In this document: positions 61,301 to 64,000 of the stretch, piece after piece | Numbering within the stretch: the first letter of the stretch is position 1 | Layout: each line of letters starts with the position of its first letter | NCBI RefSeq assembly: GCF_964204865.1 | Contig: NC_135255.1 | Coordinates: 22,535,135 to 22,599,134, forward strand | From: Styela clava | Taxonomy: Eukaryota; Chordata; Ascidiacea; Stolidobranchia; Styelidae | Direction: 5' to 3' | DNA: 64,000 bases | Made by a program: the position numbers and the translations under genes | Notes under the pieces: generated by a model | Databases searched by the model: none | Seen by the model: the letters and a program-made list of their open reading frames with translations, nothing else | What the model was told of the DNA's origin: nothing

Positions 61301-61985
61301 TTGGCAGAAATTGACTAACGTTAACACGTAGTGGGTCCTTAGCATTTCCAATTTCACTTGCAAACGAGGCGCATGTGTTAAAAATTGAAACCGCACGACT
61401 TCGTACTCTTATGTTGTATAAATCAGTCTCTGTAAATATTTTATAAATTTGTGGCAATAAAACTGGGACAACTGAATTCATATGAGTGTCTGTTACGTCT
61501 CGGATAAATTCAGTCAGAACCCGCATCGCACCATGCACTGCATTAGGGTCTTGTGAGGTTAAAGCTTGCATTAATGATTCGAATAATCCAGGCCAGTTCT
61601 CAGGCCAATCCCAACCAGCAATAGCAGAAATAGCATATGCAATTGACGTCCTGATTTTCCTCTGCGGATCAGCAAGTCCAATTGGCAACATCTGTCGAAT
61701 TGCAATCTTTGCGTTTTCACTTGCTTCCGGCGGAGAAAATTTCTCAGAAATAGAACTCCAATGAGTGTCGACATATTGTTTCAATATAAGCGACGCTAAC
61801 TGTCGTAATGACAAATCAAAGCTTTGATCGACTGTTATTTTCGCAAGATGAACGCAAAAATCTTCTGTTACTTCTAATATTTTGATTTCCTGTTCCGCGG
61901 CTCGACGAATATTAGGATCAGGGTTCATTGTTGCTGACAACGTCGATAAGATTTGTTCCGCCATGTTTTTATCGGACTGTGCCAT
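58394..61985 (-). CDS. IPO9: Importin-9
   Basis: A nuclear import receptor of the importin-beta family; known cargoes include H2A-H2B dimers, ribosomal proteins and actin, and Ran-GTP binding regulates release. Two exons on the minus strand, 61985-59165 and 58674-58394, join in frame to 1033 residues (human 1041). Residues ~25-105 are the importin-beta N-terminal Ran-binding domain (AAEQEIKILEVTEDF, LRQLASLILKQYVDTHW), followed by a HEAT-repeat solenoid with the characteristic AISAIAGWDWPENWPGLF. An acidic loop (GHDDAVDSDGEGTGFE) lies mid-protein, and an acidic stretch (DDDGWEDEDDEG..FEIDE) near the C-terminus spans the splice junction. The C-terminus DPLNSLELRQYLLDYFRQF matches the family. 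The ATG at 61985 fits the known N-terminus. A 2.8-kb uninterrupted exon is unusual for this gene. The single intron contains a miniature hAT. Confidence 0.96.
58790..58888. mobile_element. Miniature hAT-like element in the IPO9 intron
   Basis: CAGTGGTTCTCAAACTTTTT and CCGTTTGAGAACCACTG are 15-bp near-perfect inverted ends around a 65-bp core. Flanks CTTCAAAA and CTCTACAA match at only 5 of 8. It is related to 51293-51587. Confidence 0.8.
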
Positions 61986-62930
61986 GATGAAGATATATCG
62001 AATTCAGAAGAATTGAGACACATATATACAGTGTTATACTAATATATATAAATTGATTTTCATTTAGCACCTATAACATTGCTTTCTAAAAAATAATTGT
62101 AAGAATTATATTCTAGTAATTAGTAACCAAGCTCTGAAGTTCCAAAGTCATCAAGCTAATACTGGTACCGGTAGCAGGGTGGCATCAAAATATTTTTTCA
62201 TCTCCGAGGGGTGTTTAGAGGGTGGTTATAGCGCTTTTATTCTGGACCACACTCTTATTACGGTACTTGGTATTATACACAAATGCCTATCGTATAACTG
62301 TATAATAAATACTGAAATGCTGAAGTTTCATCATTTGGAAATATTACAAAGAAAATGCTGATAATTTCTAATCATAGTTTAAAGCAATATCTGGCTTTTA
62401 CAAATTTGGCTTTCTGGCTTTTACAAATTTGGTGTTTTTGGTTTAACCGGGAAGTTGGACTGAGTGAATGCAAGTGCTGAGGTGACATCTGAACTCATTA
62501 ATTAGACTCAAGATTTATACGAACTCTGACTCGAAATGGCGACTGGAGTGTTTATGAACTTGTAGTCTACTGTCTGACTGTCATTACAAACCATTAACAA
62601 CTGCTATTACCGGTACCGAATGTACAGAATGTAAGGCTGTAAGGGGCGCAAGCCCGCAGTGCTACCGGCAGACCGGCTGGACCGGTATAAGTAATGCAGT
62701 TACAGAGTTAAGCTTAAGATAACGAACGTCCCATCCTGTCACATATTGTTTAAGATGCTAACTAATTGCTCGAGTCACAGGATAAAAACGCACTCGAAGG
62801 CAACTGTTATGCTGAAAATCAATTCATAAATCCATATCAAACTCCCTAAAATCAGCGTTAACGACGACCGCGAGAATGGCGCGAATATGTAGTGGTGTTT
62901 CATTTACCATTCCTGAGGTCAGAGGTTAAA
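61986..62930. other. Upstream region of IPO9, no other gene seen
   Basis: Immediately upstream of the IPO9 ATG the sequence is A/T-rich with TATATA runs (about 62020-62050), which cannot be separated from background. Several ACCGG(T)A pieces occur at about 62163, 62610 and 62670-62700. Confidence 0.35.
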
Positions 62931-63270
62931 AGGATAGGATAGGATTTACATATTTATCCCGGGGGAGAGGAAAGCCGATAAGACAGCTTGATCATATGGC
63001 GAACCACGGCCTCTCGCCCGGTTACCAGTCCAGGTCGGGTATGGGATTCGTTAGCCAGTTATTTTTGTTTTCGGAAGCATGGACTTGATGGTGGAGGAAC
63101 CGACCAGCGGTTACGTGAACCACCCTACGGCGGCGAGTAGTTCAGCAATCTTCTCGCACATGATCATCCCCGCATGGGATTCGAACCTGCGAAGCCACGA
63201 AGGGTAATCAGAGATGCGGTGGCGAGCGTATTTCTAAGGCTTAGCACGATGCGCCACACCACCGAGCCAC
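62931..63270 (-). mobile_element. tRNA-derived SINE, near full-length copy
   Basis: On the minus strand it starts with GTGGCTCGGTGGTGTGGCGC, has the B box GGTTCGAATCC, the conserved body and a tail of ATCCT repeats (seen here as AGGATAGGATAGGAT). It is the reverse complement of the 7844 copy over its length. Confidence 0.88.
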
Positions 63271-63520
63271 AACAATTTGTACGAGCCTTCATTGATATTA
63301 TTTTAAAAAGACCAAAATTTTTTTGGGTCGACATTACCTACCTAATATCACAGCCTATAGATAAAATTTGAATCAAGGATCATCGATGTTCTATGGAAGC
63401 ATGGTCACGTCAAACGCTCAAATAACCGGTCGCCATGTTATTTATCGTCAAGTTCGACGCATTACGGCATCGTCCAATGGACCTTTCCCCGAGCATCGAC
63501 TTCCTTGTTTACTTCGTGAC

Positions 63521-63560
63521 ATTGGCCAATCAGCAAGATGCAAAACGTGACGTAACAATG
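63521..63560 (+). promoter_or_regulatory. Promoter-like CCAAT and CRE-type motifs
   Basis: ATTGGCCAAT (63521-63530) is a two-way CCAAT box, and TGACGTAA (63548-63555) is a CRE/ATF-type site, in a locally less AT-rich stretch. They are directly observed as motifs. That they form a promoter for a gene to the right is inference. Confidence 0.35.
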
Positions 63561-64000
63561 CCACCTTTCGCATCTGCTTAGACACTTTTCTCACTCAGAC
63601 AGATTTTCAAGCGTGGTTGTAAACATTACCTCGTTTTTGCGTTTTTGAACTCTATTCGTTAGTTTTCAGTTGTGTTTCGGAAACTTAAATATAAATCAGA
63701 TAATTCAATGATCACTCTTTCTTCCTAGGAGTTTTAATTTAGATGCAGTAACAAAATTTAGTGTAGAAATAGCTGTGATAGATTAGCCTGAAATTCTTTA
63801 CCGGTAGTTTTAAAAAAGAGATTGTTGTATGCAATGAATCATAATGATCATTTGAAACATATACCCCATTTTACAGGCGCCAACTCGGAAAAGCACTTTA
63901 AAATAGCCCCGAAAATTTTGCAATGGTGAAGTATAGGAAGAATTTTTCGGGGGTCAAAGGTCGGGGAAAGGCCCATCGAATACACTTTTAGAATATTTAC
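63561..64000. other. Right edge, possible start of a further plus-strand gene
   Basis: A TTTTACAG acceptor-like site at about 63870-63877 precedes an ATG at 63923 (MVKYRKNFSGVKGRGK) whose frame stops at 63991 unless spliced, for example at AAAG/GTCGGG. The window ends too soon to decide. Confidence 0.2.

Noticed and set aside
61009-61764. Plus-strand frames of 92 codons
   Set aside because: Antisense shadows of the importin-9 exon.

Overview
This is a piece of an animal nuclear genome. It is AT-rich, genes are split by spliceosomal introns with clean GT..AG borders, and small DNA transposons and SINEs are frequent. The gene content (phenylalanine hydroxylase, maleylacetoacetate isomerase, importin-9, a Deltex-type domain protein) is metazoan. 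Gene compactness and repeat style suggest an invertebrate chordate, perhaps an ascidian tunicate; that placement is inference. No bacterial or organellar sequence, CRISPR array or intact tRNA gene was seen.

Layout from left to right. 1-10.4 kb is repeat-rich DNA: a ~2 kb duplicate of the 3' flank of the next gene, MITEs, nested hAT elements and a tRNA-derived SINE. 10.4-16.3 kb (+) is a four-exon gene joining a BTB-BACK-BACK adaptor to a Deltex C-terminal (DTC) domain without a RING, the most unusual protein here. 16.4-18.6 kb is the second copy of the duplicated flank. 18.6-26.2 kb is mostly unassigned and contains repeats. 26.2-29.0 kb (+) is the 3' part of a single-pass membrane receptor-like gene: one cysteine-rich extracellular domain, a Thr-rich stalk, a transmembrane segment and a tyrosine-rich tail with a repeated N-[I/V]-L-Y motif. 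A ~1 kb direct repeat lies on both sides of it, and its right copy is split by a decayed autonomous hAT transposon (30.2-32.6 kb). 32.9-38.3 kb is repeats and unassigned DNA.

38.3-46.9 kb (+) is phenylalanine hydroxylase in 12 coding exons. 50.9-55.4 kb (-) is maleylacetoacetate isomerase/GST zeta in four exons. These are convergent neighbours catalysing the first and the penultimate steps of phenylalanine/tyrosine breakdown. 58.4-62.0 kb (-) is importin-9, unusually encoded by only two exons. The right end carries an inverted SINE and a promoter-like stretch that may serve a gene beyond the window.

Exon borders were worked out by hand from splice motifs, reading phase and remembered family sequences. 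All joins in the named genes keep frame. Transposon borders rest on terminal inverted repeats and, where stated, on 8-bp target-site duplications read directly.
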